Shown piece after piece: positions 16,767 through 26,827 of a DNA stretch of 64,000 bases (position 1 is the first letter of the stretch; the number at the start of each line of letters is the position of its first letter). The stretch is from a candidate division KSB1 bacterium. GTDB lineage: Bacteria; Zhuqueibacterota; Zhuqueibacteria; Zhuqueibacterales; Zhuqueibacteraceae. The stretch is taken from contig JAPDQB010000010.1 of assembly GCA_034506175.1 (NCBI GenBank), forward strand, positions 1-64,000, read 5' to 3'. The notes under the pieces were generated by a model. It searched no databases. It was given only the letters and a program-made list of their open reading frames with translations, and was not told where the DNA came from. A program made the position numbers and the translations under genes.

Positions 16767-19700
16767 ATGAAAAATAAACTTGTTTTTTGTGCATTGTGTA
16801 TTCTGCTGCTGCCGGGCCTCGTGCCAATTGCCCAAGCCCAATACTTCAGTCTCGAAACGCCCAAAATTTATTCTCCCGGCGAAAAGGTTGTGGTCAATCT
16901 TTCATCGCAGGGAGTCAGCGGCTCGATCTTCTTTCGGGCTTACAAGATCGAAAACCCGATGGCTTTTTTTCAGCGACAGTCTGATCCGCACAGCCCGCAG
17001 CAACTGTTGAGCGTGCGCGAAGCCAATGCCATCGACATTCTGCGCTCGTCGCGCCAGCGTTTGCAGCGCGATCAGCGGCAGGTTTTTCGCGACAACATGC
17101 CGGCGCCGACGCGCACGGCGGTGAAAAACACGCTCGGCATCGAAACCTTTTCGGTCGGCGCGCGCGCCGGCCGTTTGCTCTCCGTGCTCAAGGATTACCC
17201 CTTGCTCAAAACCTGGGAGATTACCGAATTTAAAAATCCCAACGAGTATTCTTATCGCGATATTGACATCGATTTGACTGAGCCCGGCGCGTATTTGATC
17301 GAGGCGTTCAATGAGAAATTGATGGCGCACACCGTCGTGGTGATTTCGGAGCTCGGCATGATCACCAAAAGCTCACCCGAGGGCACGCTGATTTTTGTGG
17401 CCAACAAAAAGACCGGCGAGCCGGTGGCGGAAGTGAATTTGCGTTTGGTGCGGGACCGCAAAGAGAAGGCAACGGCAATCACCGGCAAAAATGGCCTGGC
17501 GCATTTCGCGGTGACAAAAAACTCGGAAGAGGATAATGCGTCGCTGCTTATTCTCGGCCAAAAAGAAAAACACTTCGTGCTTTCCGATCCCTATTATTGG
17601 GGCTTCGGCGAGACGCGGCCATTCGTCGTGCATGCTTACACCGAGCGCCCGATTTATCGCCCCGCACAAACCGTCTATTTCAAAGGCATCGTGCGCGCCG
17701 CCACGGCAGCAGGCTACGAAGTTTTTCGCAATCGCGAGGTCGAAGTCAAAGTCAATGACGCGCGCGGCAACGAGATTTATCGCCAGACGTTGAAGACGAA
17801 TGACAACGGCACGTACAGCGGCGAGCTGACGCTCGGCGAAGAGCCGCCGCTGGGAACGTATGAGCTGACGAGTTCGATTCCGGACGGCATCACACATTAC
17901 GCCAGCTTCAAAGTCGAGGAATATAAAAAGCCGGAATATAAAGTCGAGGTGCAGACTGACAAAGATCAATACGCCAACGGCGATTTGATCACCGCGACGA
18001 TCAAGGCCGATTATTATTTCGGCAGTCCGGTGGCGAACGCGCAGGTTGACTATTACATTTTCCGCAGCCGTTATTGGCGGCCGTGGTGGTATGGCACCGA
18101 ATACGCCTGGTATTACGAAGACGAAGCGAATGATGGCGACGGCTCTTCCTATCGCGCCGAGTTGTTGGAGAGCAACACCGGTTATCTCGATGCAAACGGG
18201 GGATACACGGTGACGTATCAAACCAGCAGCGCCACGGAAGATTATTCCTATCGCATCGAAGCCCGCGTGGTGGATGCCAGCCGCCGGCAAATCATCGGCT
18301 CCAAGCAAGTGGTGGTGACACGCGGCTTGTTTATGATCTCGACTTACGCGAACAAATACGTTTATGCGCCCGGTGACGAAGTGATTCTCACAATCAAAGC
18401 CGAGGATTTCAAAAGCAATCCAGTTGCCACGAAAGTTTTAGTGGAAATATACTCACGTGAGTGGAAGTCGGGTATGGGTTGGCAGAACCGCAAGAAGATT
18501 TATTCGCAAGCGATCGACACCGGCGCCAACGGCAGCGCCACGGCCAAATTCAAGGCGGATGAGATCGGCTATTATTTTATCTCGGCCAGCAGTGTCGACA
18601 GCCGCGGCAATAAAATTTCCACCGAGGATTATTGCTGGGTCAGCGCCGGCGCGGGCTATTACAGTTACGAATCCAAGGGCATCGAAATTATCCCCGACAA
18701 GCCGGGCTATCAGGCCGGCGAGACGGCACACGTGCTGGTGATTTCGCCGGTGAAAAATGTTTGGGCATTGGTCACGGCAGAAGGCCCGACACTGCTCAAT
18801 CAGCAGGTGGTGAATATCAAAGGCACCTCGCAAGTGATCGACATCAAAATCGAGGAAAAGCATCAGCCCAATTTTGCTTTGGCGGCGGCGGTGCTGGCGA
18901 ACGACGAATTTTATTCCGTCAGCAAAAACGTGATCGTGATTCCGGAAGCGAAGTTTCTCAAGATCGAGATCAAAACCGACAAAGAAGTTTATCGCCCGCA
19001 AGATGACGGCGAGCTGATGATCAAAGTCACCAACAACGAGGGCAAAGGCGTAGCCACTGAATTGTCGGTGGGCATCGTTGACGAGAGCATCTACGCGCTG
19101 GCGCCGGAGATGACGCGCGACATCAAAAAGGTTTTTTACAGCAAACGCTACAACCGCGTCAGCACGTCTTCATCGATTTATTTTCGGTTCTACGGCTATT
19201 CGCGCGGCCTTGGCGCATGGGCCGGGGCAAAACCGGTGGAGGGATTTTCGCGTCGTGCTTTCGCAGATGTGAAAGCCGACAAATTCAAGGAAGCGCGGGT
19301 GCGCAAGGATTTTCGCGACACGATGTTTTGGCAGGCGCAGGTGCGCACCGGCAGCGACGGCATCGCCAAGATCAAAATTCATTTTCCGGACAATCTTACG
19401 ACGTGGCGAGCCACCGTCCGCGCTATCTCCGAGCGAACCGAGGTCGGCGAAAAAATTTGCAAAGTCATCGCGCGGCAGGATTTGATCGTGCGCATGGAAA
19501 CGCCGCGCTTTTTCATGCAAGGCGATGAGCTGACCATCTCGACCATCGTCCACAATTATCTCTCGCAGGACAAACAAGCCAAAGTGAGTTTGCAGGGGCA
19601 AGGCGTGCAAGTTGAGCCCGCCGGTGAAAAGCTCATCACCGTGCCGCAAAACGGCGAGAAGCGCGTGGATTGGACGGTGCGCACGAATGGCGTTGGCACG

Positions 19701-21500
19701 GCGACGCTGATGGCAAAGGCTTTGACGAATGAAGTATCGGACGCGATGCAGCTCAACGTACCGGTGCTGCCGCACGGCCTCAAAATGTCCGAAGCCACGG
19801 TGGTCGATATTGAAGAAGAAAGCGCGGTGCGCGACAAAACCATCGTCATTCCAACCGGCGCGAATCCTGCAACGGCCGAGTTGTTTGTTTCGATGTCGCC
19901 GTCGCTCGCGGCAACTTTGCTGACGGCGCTCGAAGATTTGGCCGGCTATCCTTATGGTTGCGTCGAACAAACGATGAGCCGGTTTTTGCCTACCGCGGTG
20001 GTGGCGTACACGGCGAAAAAGCTCAATCTCAATCTGCGGATGCAATTGCTCAATGAGCTGCCGAAGATGATCGACAAGGGTCTCAAGGCGCTTTACAATT
20101 ATCAACACCGTGACGGCGGCTGGGGCTGGTGGGAGAATGATGCGACGCATCCGTACATGACGGCTTACGTCGTTTATGGTCTGGCGTTGGCGAAACAAGC
20201 CGGCCATAAAATTTCGGATGAGGTGCTGGCGCGTGGCGCCAGCTCATTAGCGCGCCAGCTTGTGCAGGCCAAGTTCTCAACTAAAGAAATTTCCGGACTG
20301 TGGAACGGCGGCGGCGCTTATGAATTTATCGACGCGACGACGCAGGCGTACATGCTCTATGCGCTGCAAACCGCGCAAAAGGCCGGCGTGAAAGTTGACG
20401 CGGCGCTGGATGCGCAGTTGGCCAAATTGCAAAAAGCCGATATTAATGATTACGCGCGCTCGCTGCTGGCGATGGTTTCGTACAGCCAAAACAAAACCGA
20501 TCTCGCCAATCAGCTTGCAACGCAGATCGAGAACAACTGCATCGAGACCGGTACGGCGTGCGCGTGGGGCGGCAAGTCGTGGCATTACAACTGGCAGGAC
20601 GATTACGTTGAGACCACGGCGTTCGCGGTGAAATCGCTGGTGCAGGTGAAATCCGGCAGCCCGGCGATCAACAGCGGCATTCGCTATTTGCTCACGCAGA
20701 AGCGCGGCAATGCCTGGCGCTCCACCAAAGACACGGCGATGATCATCTTCGCGCTGGTCGATTATCTCGAAAAGAGCAGGGAGCTTGATCCGAATTACAA
20801 AGTGAAAATCTATCTCAACGACAAGCTCGTCTTCGAGAAGCAAATGACGAAGAACGAGGCGCTGATGCCGGAGCAGTCGATCCGCCTCAATGGCGGTAAC
20901 TTGCGCCTCGGCGACAATCGCGTTCGCATCGAGAAGAACGGCGCCGGCAAATTCTACAGCACGTTTCGCAGCGTTTATTACGCCGCCGGTGAGAATCTGA
21001 AAGCGAGCACCACCGGCTTCGGCGTGAGACGCGAATATTACAAGCTCTCGCGCCAGCAAACTGCCGGTGGCATTCAATATGCCAAAACGCCTTTCACCGG
21101 CACGCTGCGCTCCGGCGATGTGGTGCTGGTTAAAGTTACGGTCACTTCGAGCACGGATTACGAGTATTTCATGTTGGAGGATCCACTGCCGGCAGGTGCC
21201 GAGGTGATCAAAGACGAAAGCGGATACAATATCATCGGCGAATCGGCCTATCGCAGCCCGCGCGAGCAGGAAGACGAGAGCGAGGGAGGCAGCGGCTATT
21301 GGTACGCCGCCAAAGAAATCCGCGACGAAAAGGTGGCGTTCTTCGCCACGCGCTTGCCGGCCGGCCGGCACGAGTTTATGTATCTGTTCCGCGCCCAAAT
21401 CCCCGGCGATTATCACGTGATGCCGGCAATTGCCAATTTGATGTACTATCCAGAGTACCAGGGGAATGGTAACGAGGCGAGGGTGAGGATTGTCGAATAA
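16767..21500 (+). CDS. Bacterial alpha-2-macroglobulin with intact thioester
   Basis: A 1577-residue periplasmic protease-trapping protein. A Sec signal peptide ends about residue 24 (VPIAQA-QYF); there is no lipobox. MG domains follow (GTLIFVANKKTGEPVAEVNL; AYTERPIYRPAQTVYFKGIV; YKKPEYKVEVQTDKDQYANG), then a bait-like segment (about 790-850) and the A2M domain (FRDTMFWQAQVRTGSDGIAK; FPDNLTTWRATVRAI). The thioester Cys1065-Val-Glu-Gln1068 sits in YPYGCVEQTMSRFLPT, followed by the alpha-alpha toroid (DGGWGWWENDATHPYMTAYV) and the C-terminal receptor-like domain. Family members trap attacking proteases; the thioester would cross-link them covalently. E. coli YfaS lacks the thioester, so this version is the complete type. 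It is last in the run with the DUF3352/2138-like and DUF1175 genes. Confidence 0.95.
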   Translation: MKNKLVFCALCILLLPGLVPIAQAQYFSLETPKIYSPGEKVVVNLSSQGVSGSIFFRAYKIENPMAFFQRQSDPHSPQQLLSVREANAIDILRSSRQRLQRDQRQVFRDNMPAPTRTAVKNTLGIETFSVGARAGRLLSVLKDYPLLKTWEITEFKNPNEYSYRDIDIDLTEPGAYLIEAFNEKLMAHTVVVISELGMITKSSPEGTLIFVANKKTGEPVAEVNLRLVRDRKEKATAITGKNGLAHFAVTKNSEEDNASLLILGQKEKHFVLSDPYYWGFGETRPFVVHAYTERPIYRPAQTVYFKGIVRAATAAGYEVFRNREVEVKVNDARGNEIYRQTLKTNDNGTYSGELTLGEEPPLGTYELTSSIPDGITHYASFKVEEYKKPEYKVEVQTDKDQYANGDLITATIKADYYFGSPVANAQVDYYIFRSRYWRPWWYGTEYAWYYEDEANDGDGSSYRAELLESNTGYLDANGGYTVTYQTSSATEDYSYRIEARVVDASRRQIIGSKQVVVTRGLFMISTYANKYVYAPGDEVILTIKAEDFKSNPVATKVLVEIYSREWKSGMGWQNRKKIYSQAIDTGANGSATAKFKADEIGYYFISASSVDSRGNKISTEDYCWVSAGAGYYSYESKGIEIIPDKPGYQAGETAHVLVISPVKNVWALVTAEGPTLLNQQVVNIKGTSQVIDIKIEEKHQPNFALAAAVLANDEFYSVSKNVIVIPEAKFLKIEIKTDKEVYRPQDDGELMIKVTNNEGKGVATELSVGIVDESIYALAPEMTRDIKKVFYSKRYNRVSTSSSIYFRFYGYSRGLGAWAGAKPVEGFSRRAFADVKADKFKEARVRKDFRDTMFWQAQVRTGSDGIAKIKIHFPDNLTTWRATVRAISERTEVGEKICKVIARQDLIVRMETPRFFMQGDELTISTIVHNYLSQDKQAKVSLQGQGVQVEPAGEKLITVPQNGEKRVDWTVRTNGVGTATLMAKALTNEVSDAMQLNVPVLPHGLKMSEATVVDIEEESAVRDKTIVIPTGANPATAELFVSMSPSLAATLLTALEDLAGYPYGCVEQTMSRFLPTAVVAYTAKKLNLNLRMQLLNELPKMIDKGLKALYNYQHRDGGWGWWENDATHPYMTAYVVYGLALAKQAGHKISDEVLARGASSLARQLVQAKFSTKEISGLWNGGGAYEFIDATTQAYMLYALQTAQKAGVKVDAALDAQLAKLQKADINDYARSLLAMVSYSQNKTDLANQLATQIENNCIETGTACAWGGKSWHYNWQDDYVETTAFAVKSLVQVKSGSPAINSGIRYLLTQKRGNAWRSTKDTAMIIFALVDYLEKSRELDPNYKVKIYLNDKLVFEKQMTKNEALMPEQSIRLNGGNLRLGDNRVRIEKNGAGKFYSTFRSVYYAAGENLKASTTGFGVRREYYKLSRQQTAGGIQYAKTPFTGTLRSGDVVLVKVTVTSSTDYEYFMLEDPLPAGAEVIKDESGYNIIGESAYRSPREQEDESEGGSGYWYAAKEIRDEKVAFFATRLPAGRHEFMYLFRAQIPGDYHVMPAIANLMYYPEYQGNGNEARVRIVE

Positions 21501-21624
21501 AGTTGCTCGATGCTCGTTTTGTTAGAAATTGACATTACTTAAGCGCAGAGGCATTGTCTTGATCATATCAAGCGCAACGAAACTCTTTATTCCAATGAGG
21601 GCGAATCGAAGGGGATGAGAAAAA

Positions 21625-21786
21625 TTGCCATATCGTATTGAATACTCACCCGAGGCTGAGGATCAAATCCGCGCACGAACGGCGCGCCAACGGGCGATTA
21701 TTTTGAATACGATGGACAAGCAGTTGCTTTGCCAAACGACTGTCGAAGACGACGACAAAAATCTTGACTTTCGCGGCGTAGTTTGA
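21625..21786 (+). pseudogene. N-terminal remnant of a RelE/ParE-type toxin
   Basis: From TTG 21625 the frame reads PYRIEYSPEAEDQIRARTAR then QRAIILNTMDKQLLCQ and stops at TGA 21784-21786 after 53 codons. YRIEYSPEAED and the ARQR...D.QL spacing are typical of the first half of RelE/ParE toxins (normally about 85-95 residues). The second half, with the RVYY-type active strand, is missing and no antitoxin frame is seen upstream. Its 3' end coincides with the tRNA-Leu promoter. The remaining bases 21501-21624 show no gene. Confidence 0.55.
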
Positions 21787-21792
21787 TATATT
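21764..21792 (+). promoter_or_regulatory. Promoter of tRNA-Leu
   Basis: TTGACT (21764-21769) and TATATT (21787-21792) are separated by exactly 17 bp. The -10 ends 19 bp before the tRNA 5' end. It lies inside the tail of the RelE remnant. Confidence 0.85.
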
Positions 21793-21811
21793 TTAAAAAC
21801 GGATTGAATTT

Positions 21812-21898
21812 GCCGAAGTGGTGAAACTGGTAGACGCGCTGCGTTCAGGGCGCAGTGGGCGTACGCCCGTGGGGGTTCGAGTCCCCCCTTCGGCACCA
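21812..21898 (+). tRNA. tRNA-Leu (CAG)
   Basis: An 87-nt class II tRNA with encoded CCA. The acceptor GCCGAAG pairs with CTTCGGC. The anticodon stem-loop CTGCG-TTCAGGG-CGCAG reads CAG. A long variable arm (TGGGCGTACGCCCG) is followed by the T-arm GGGGG-TTCGAGT-CCCCC. It has its own promoter and terminator and precedes smpB. Confidence 0.97.
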
Positions 21899-21900
21899 AA

Positions 21901-21934
21901 CGCCAGAATGATTCGATTCTGGCGTTGTTGTTTT
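21901..21934 (+). terminator. Rho-independent terminator of tRNA-Leu
   Basis: CGCCAGAAT (21901-21909) and ATTCTGGCG (21916-21924) are perfect 9-bp arms with a 6-nt loop, followed by TTGTTGTTTT. It starts 2 bp after the tRNA CCA and ends before smpB. Confidence 0.9.
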
Positions 21935-21953
21935 ATGATGTCAACATCACGTT

Positions 21954-22424
21954 ATGCGAAATTCTGAAAACAAACCAATCGCCTACAACCGCAAGGCCCG
22001 GCATCATTATGAGATTTTGGAAAAATATGAAACGGGCATCGTGCTGGTCGGCACAGAGGTGAAAAGCCTGCGCGACGGCCGGGCGAATTTTAAAGACTCG
22101 TATGCGGCGGTGCGAAATAATGAAGTCTGGCTGTACGGCATGCACATCAGCCCGTATGCGCACGGCAACATCAACAACCACAATCCCGAGCGTGACCGCA
22201 AGCTGTTGCTGCATCGCAACGAGATTCGCCGGTTGATCGGCAAGACCAAAGAAACCGGATTGACGCTCGTGCCGCTGCAGCTTTATTTCAAAAACGGCAA
22301 AGTCAAGGTCGAGCTGGCGCTGGCGAAAGGCAAGAAGCAATACGATAAACGCGAGGCGATTGCGAAGCGCGAGGCCGAACGCGAGACGAAACGCGTTTTC
22401 AGGGCGCGGCGCGCAGCGTATTGA
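21954..22424 (+). CDS. smpB: SsrA-binding protein SmpB
   Basis: A 156-residue tmRNA partner that delivers SsrA to stalled ribosomes for trans-translation. Signatures are [48 protein letters not shown] and [12 protein letters not shown]. The basic tail ([20 protein letters not shown]) is the segment that becomes helical in the decoding centre. The length is usual. It starts 20 bp after the tRNA-Leu terminator and is followed 49 bp later by tyrS, giving a small translation cluster. Confidence 0.97.
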   Translation: MRNSENKPIAYNRKARHHYEILEKYETGIVLVGTEVKSLRDGRANFKDSYAAVRNNEVWLYGMHISPYAHGNINNHNPERDRKLLLHRNEIRRLIGKTKETGLTLVPLQLYFKNGKVKVELALAKGKKQYDKREAIAKREAERETKRVFRARRAAY

Positions 22425-22473
22425 AACTTGCAGCGAAAAGAGCACTGCACCGAAAAAATTTTTTAAGATAAAC

Positions 22474-23700
22474 ATGACCAACGTTTACGACGAGCTTCTG
22501 CAGCGCGGTTTCATTCAACAGGTTTCCAACGAGGCAGCGCTGCGTGAAAAACTTTCCAAAGAGAAAATCACCTGCTATATCGGCTTCGATCCCACCGCCG
22601 ACAGCTTGCACGCCGGCAGCTTGGTGCCGATGATGGCGCTCGCCCACATGCAGCGTTTCGGCCACCGGCCGATCGCGATTTTGGGCGGCGGCACCTCCAT
22701 GATCGGCGACCCGAGCGGCAAAACCGAAATGCGGAAAATGCTCACCCGCCAGCAGATCGTTGCCAACGGCGAAAAAATCAAAAAACAGTTTGCGCGCTTT
22801 CTCGATTTTGAGTCCGGCCAAGCGCTTTTTATCGACAATGCCGAGTGGCTGCTCGATTTGAATTACATCGACTTTTTGCGCGATATCGGACGGCATTTCA
22901 GCGTCAATCGCATGTTGGCCGCGGAAGCTTATAAAATCCGCCTGGAAAGCGGCCTTTCCTTTATCGAATTCAATTACCAGGTTTTGCAGGCGTATGATTA
23001 TTTGATCTTGCACCGCCGTTACGGCTGTACGTTGCAAATGGGCGGTAACGACCAGTGGGGAAATATTTTGGCCGGCGTGGATTTGATTCGACGCATCGAG
23101 GGAGTCGAGGTCGAGGCCCTCACCTTTCCTTTGCTGACGACCGCCGACGGCAAAAAGATGGGCAAGACTGCAGCCGGCGCGGTTTGGCTGGACGCCGAAA
23201 AATTCTCGCCGTATGATTTTTATCAATATTGGGTGAATGTCGATGATCGCGACGTCGGGCGATTTCTGAAGTATTTTACTTTTCTCGCGCTCGAAGAGAT
23301 TAAAAAACTCGAGTCGCTGCAAGGCGCGGAATTGCGGGAAGCCAAAGCTGTGCTGGCTTATGAGGTCACGAAGAATGTGCACGGCGAAGCGGCGGCGTTA
23401 GAAGCGCGGCAAGCGGCGCAGGCTTTGTTTGGCGGCGGTGCCGACGCGGATACTGTGCCGCAGATCAATTTGCCGGAAGAAAATTTCCAACACGGGATGG
23501 ACGTGATTGCGCTGTTTGTCGCGGCGGGTTTGGCGAATTCGAAAAGTGAAGCGCGCCGCTTGATCACACAGGGAGGGGCTTATGTCAATCAACGGCGCAT
23601 TGCGTCCATCGAAGAAAAAGTCGATTTAAGCGATGCTCGGGAAGGCTGCATCATGTTGCGCGCCGGAAAAAAGCGGTATCAAAAAATTGTCATCACATGA
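22474..23700 (+). CDS. tyrS: Tyrosyl-tRNA synthetase
   Basis: A 408-residue class I aminoacyl-tRNA synthetase that charges tRNA-Tyr. CYIGFDPTADSLHAGSLVPM holds the HIGH-equivalent (HAG), GGNDQWGNILAGVDLIRR binds tyrosine, and TADGKKMGKTAAGAVWLD carries the KMSKS-equivalent loop (KMGKT). The C-terminus is an S4 RNA-binding domain (GLANSKSEARRLITQGGAYV). ATG 22474 (MTNVYDELL) is chosen; the frame extends 38 codons upstream through the 3' end of smpB. Confidence 0.97.
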   Translation: MTNVYDELLQRGFIQQVSNEAALREKLSKEKITCYIGFDPTADSLHAGSLVPMMALAHMQRFGHRPIAILGGGTSMIGDPSGKTEMRKMLTRQQIVANGEKIKKQFARFLDFESGQALFIDNAEWLLDLNYIDFLRDIGRHFSVNRMLAAEAYKIRLESGLSFIEFNYQVLQAYDYLILHRRYGCTLQMGGNDQWGNILAGVDLIRRIEGVEVEALTFPLLTTADGKKMGKTAAGAVWLDAEKFSPYDFYQYWVNVDDRDVGRFLKYFTFLALEEIKKLESLQGAELREAKAVLAYEVTKNVHGEAAALEARQAAQALFGGGADADTVPQINLPEENFQHGMDVIALFVAAGLANSKSEARRLITQGGAYVNQRRIASIEEKVDLSDAREGCIMLRAGKKRYQKIVIT

Positions 23701-23761
23701 CTTCACCAGCCACCGCGGTACTGGCGACCGGCCCGGCCTGTTTTTCGCGAGCATGCCTGCT

Positions 23762-24343
23762 TCAGGCGGCGTCGGCCATTTTGCGCATCTCCGGAAAATG
23801 CGGCGGAAGGTTGTTCAAATCCTCCGGCGTGTTCAAATTATACAAGGCTTGTGGATCGGTGGGCAAAATGACGTGAAGAGCCAGTTTCGCCAGGACGGCA
23901 TGAAGGCGCAGATCATGATTTTGCAAGGCGTTCTCGACAGCGGGCAAGGCCGATTGCGACCACAGCGCGCAGAGTGGCTGCAAACCGGCAGTGGTTTCAG
24001 GTAAAATAACTTGCGCGTTGCGCGGAGCCGCCAGAAGCTCGTTGATCACGGAGGATTTGAGACAGGGGAAATCACAGGCGAGAAAAAAATTCCATTCGCC
24101 GGGGGAATGGGTGAGGCCGGCGTGAATGCCGGCAAGCGGTCCGGAACCGGGGTAATGATCTGGCAGCAGGGGCCAGGGAAAATGCGCGTATTCAGCGGGA
24201 GAATTGGTGACGATAAAAATTTTTTGTTCCGGTGGAATGGCTGCGGCAACGCACTCGATAATTGATTTCCCCTCCATCACAAAAAGCGCTTTATTCCGGC
24301 CAAAGCGCCGGCTTTTGCCGCCGGCCAAGATGTAAAAATGCAT
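23762..24343 (-). CDS. mobA: Molybdenum cofactor guanylyltransferase MobA
   Basis: A 193-residue nucleotidyltransferase that adds GMP to molybdopterin to make the MGD cofactor. It starts FYILAGGKSRRFGRNKALF, the GGxSxRxG...K nucleotide-binding loop. FLACDFPCLKSSVINELL holds the metal-binding Asp, and LPETTAGLQPLCALW the product-side motif. The gene lies 6 bp downstream of the molybdopterin oxidoreductase on the same strand, so cofactor synthesis and a cofactor-using enzyme share an operon. Confidence 0.92.
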   Translation of the reverse strand: MHFYILAGGKSRRFGRNKALFVMEGKSIIECVAAAIPPEQKIFIVTNSPAEYAHFPWPLLPDHYPGSGPLAGIHAGLTHSPGEWNFFLACDFPCLKSSVINELLAAPRNAQVILPETTAGLQPLCALWSQSALPAVENALQNHDLRLHAVLAKLALHVILPTDPQALYNLNTPEDLNNLPPHFPEMRKMADAA

Positions 24344-24349
24344 TTTATT

Positions 24350-26635
24350 TTACGTGTTGCTTTTCTCCAAAACCGAATTTGTTGTCACGGTTGTTTTTAC
24401 CACCTCGACGACTGTATTATAATCCGGAATGCCGCATAGAGGATCGCAAACGCCGCGGCGGATGAGATGATTGCCTTCCGGCCAATGCACCTGCAAATTA
24501 CCGGGTCGAAGCGGCGCGATTTTCACCCGCCCGTTAAATTCGCCAAGATCGTTTTTCAAAACCACCGGCGCGCCGTCGCTGAGACCCAACGCCGTGGCAT
24601 CCTCCTGGCTCATGAACACATCGTCGCGCCGGCCGCCGGTGAGGGGGTCGTATTCCGACAGCACCATCGAGTTGAATTGTTTGCCGCGACGAGTCGTAAC
24701 GAAAAATTGGCCGATCGCCAACTTTCGTTCTGGCGGCGTGAGAACGGCGAAATGCGCCTTGCCATCCGCGGTTTTGAAATGCGGGCCGTCACAAAGCCGA
24801 ATACCGCCCCATTGCACCGCGTCGCCTGGTTTTTTGAGATATTGAATGCCGTTGTAAAACGGCACGGCCCTGGCAATTTCGTCGCGAATCTGTTTGGCGT
24901 TTTCAAAATGAATTTGCGCGCTGCGCTGCGGATGAACGTGCTCCGCCAACTCCATGAAAATTTCCCATTCGCTTTTTGCTTCGCCGATGCGCCGTCCGGG
25001 AATTTCGGGAGAAAAATAAATCATGCGCTCCGTCGAAGTTTCCGTGCCGCCGCCTTTTTGCTCATAGCGCGTTTGCGCCGGCAGGAGAATGACGGTATCC
25101 GCCGGGTCGAGCAGCATTGGCGGCGAAAGCACAATGTCCTGATGCACGCGCAACGGCACGCGCAGCAACGCCTCGCGCACGAAATCCGGCTCCGGCAGCG
25201 TTTCGAGAAAATTGCCGCCGGCGGAATAAAGCAGATCGATTTTCCCCTCGTGCGCCGCGTCGATCATTTCGACGGCATTCAATCCTCTCGTCGAGGGCAC
25301 GGCAAATCCCCACAACTTTGCGAAGTGTTGGGCATTTTCTTCATTCACCGGCAAGCCGCCGGGAAATTGATTCGGCACGCAGCCGACTTCGGCGCCGCCT
25401 TGCACGCCGCTGTGGCCACGAATCGCCATCAAGCCGCATTTCGGGCGGCCGATGAAACCGCGCGCGAGACAGAGATTGATAATCGCTTTCACATTCTCGA
25501 CGCCGTTGGCATGTTGGGTGATGCCCATGCTCCATACGAAAATGCCGCGTTGCGCTTTCGCCAGCATTTCGGCGAAGCGCAGCATTTCCTCTCTCGAGGC
25601 GCCGGAAGATTTTTCCAGCATCTCCCAGGATTGTTCGGCAAGCCCCGCTTTCAATTCGGCGAAGCCGGCGCATTGCCCGCGAATGAATTTGGCGTCGATC
25701 CAATCGCGCTCGATCAGCGTTTTCATCACGCCGTTGAGAAAAGCGATGTCGCCGCCGATGTGAATTTGGAAAAAGGCGTCCGCGAGCTTGGTGCCGAACA
25801 GCGCGCTTTCGAAAACCGACGGCACCCAGTAGCGCTCCAAGCCCGGCTCGCGGTACGGATTGATCACGGCGATTTTCGTGCCCTGCTTTTTGGCGTAATA
25901 CATGTACTTCGTCGTCACCGGCTGATTGTTGGGCGTGTCGCTGCCGATGAAAACCAGCAAATCCGTTCCGAGCCAATCTTGATACGAGCAAGTCGAAGCT
26001 GCGACCCCGAGCATTTGCTTGAGCGCGACCGTGCTGGGCGCGTGGCAAATTCGGGCGGAGTTGTCAATGTTGTTGGTGCCGAGAAAACGCGCCACTTTTT
26101 GGGCGACGTAATAAATTTCGTTGGTGAGGCCGCGCGAGGTGAGGTAAAAGGCGAGACGCTGCGGATCGGTTTCGCGAATGCGCTCGGCGATGAATCGGAA
26201 CGCCTCTTCCCAACTGAGGCGTTTAAATCCGTACTCGCCCTTTTTTCTGATGGCGGGATACGGCAAACGCCCGAGTTCTCGAAGTTCTTTGGCATCTTTC
26301 TTTGCTAAAATGGAAACTTCTTCGAGCCTCTGCATATCGAGCGCCGGCGCGGTATTCAGACGCAGGAGATTGAGCCGCACCAAACACAAATGCACGCCCG
26401 ACATCGTGAAATCGCGCATGCCGGTTGTGCCGAGCGCGCAGCCGTCACACACGCCGCGGGTGAGAATGCGCCACGCATACGGCAACTGATCGCGATTTTC
26501 CCAGGCGATTTTCAGCATCTCCCAATAATGATGCGGCTTCACCTGGCCGAGGCCGTTGGGAACGAGCGACACCCACGAGGAAGGATTCCAAAATTTTCGA
26601 GGCATGGCTTGGCTTCTTCTCGCTTGAGTTGTCAT
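24350..26635 (-). CDS. Molybdopterin oxidoreductase, FdhF/YdeP family
   Basis: A cytoplasmic protein of about 760 residues that binds the bis-MGD cofactor. [20 protein letters not shown] near residue 65 is the N-terminal Cys motif of the YdeP-like branch (C-x2-C), unlike the C-x2-C-x3-C iron-sulfur motif of classical formate dehydrogenases. Further signatures are [40 protein letters not shown] and [15 protein letters not shown]; the C-terminal part ([20 protein letters not shown]) is the molydopterin-binding beta barrel. Members are called formate dehydrogenase-like or acid-resistance proteins; the substrate is not settled. No UGA interrupts the frame, so it is not a selenoprotein. ATG 26635 is preferred to TTG 26638. 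A good promoter lies at 26669-26697. Confidence 0.88.
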   Translation of the reverse strand: MTTQARRSQAMPRKFWNPSSWVSLVPNGLGQVKPHHYWEMLKIAWENRDQLPYAWRILTRGVCDGCALGTTGMRDFTMSGVHLCLVRLNLLRLNTAPALDMQRLEEVSILAKKDAKELRELGRLPYPAIRKKGEYGFKRLSWEEAFRFIAERIRETDPQRLAFYLTSRGLTNEIYYVAQKVARFLGTNNIDNSARICHAPSTVALKQMLGVAASTCSYQDWLGTDLLVFIGSDTPNNQPVTTKYMYYAKKQGTKIAVINPYREPGLERYWVPSVFESALFGTKLADAFFQIHIGGDIAFLNGVMKTLIERDWIDAKFIRGQCAGFAELKAGLAEQSWEMLEKSSGASREEMLRFAEMLAKAQRGIFVWSMGITQHANGVENVKAIINLCLARGFIGRPKCGLMAIRGHSGVQGGAEVGCVPNQFPGGLPVNEENAQHFAKLWGFAVPSTRGLNAVEMIDAAHEGKIDLLYSAGGNFLETLPEPDFVREALLRVPLRVHQDIVLSPPMLLDPADTVILLPAQTRYEQKGGGTETSTERMIYFSPEIPGRRIGEAKSEWEIFMELAEHVHPQRSAQIHFENAKQIRDEIARAVPFYNGIQYLKKPGDAVQWGGIRLCDGPHFKTADGKAHFAVLTPPERKLAIGQFFVTTRRGKQFNSMVLSEYDPLTGGRRDDVFMSQEDATALGLSDGAPVVLKNDLGEFNGRVKIAPLRPGNLQVHWPEGNHLIRRGVCDPLCGIPDYNTVVEVVKTTVTTNSVLEKSNT

Positions 26636-26668
26636 CAATTGTTCATGCCAAAAATCTCAATGCAATGA

Positions 26669-26697
26669 AAGATACTCTGACGCAAGGAGAATGTCAA
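26669..26697 (-). promoter_or_regulatory. Promoter of the molybdopterin oxidoreductase-mobA operon
   Basis: On the minus strand TTGACA (26697-26692) and TATCTT (26674-26669) are separated by 17 bp, 34 bp before the start codon. The rest of the gap to aceB (26698-26827) shows nothing clear. Confidence 0.7.
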
Positions 26698-26827
26698 GGG
26701 GCTTGTCGAAATCAAAGACAGGAATGAGCAGCGATGGGGCTGTATGTGACATTTTTTCTGAAAAGCTTTTACCCGCGTTTTTGACTTGTAGCATTGCCCG
26801 AAAATTTCTTCGAGACACCGAAGCGTT

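Noticed and set aside
24467..26308. Plus-strand open frame of about 613 codons opposite the molybdoenzyme
   Set aside because: Codon-bias shadow of the minus-strand gene; no domain pattern.
24350..26635. Selenocysteine codon in the molybdoenzyme
   Set aside because: No in-frame UGA; the frame is continuous.
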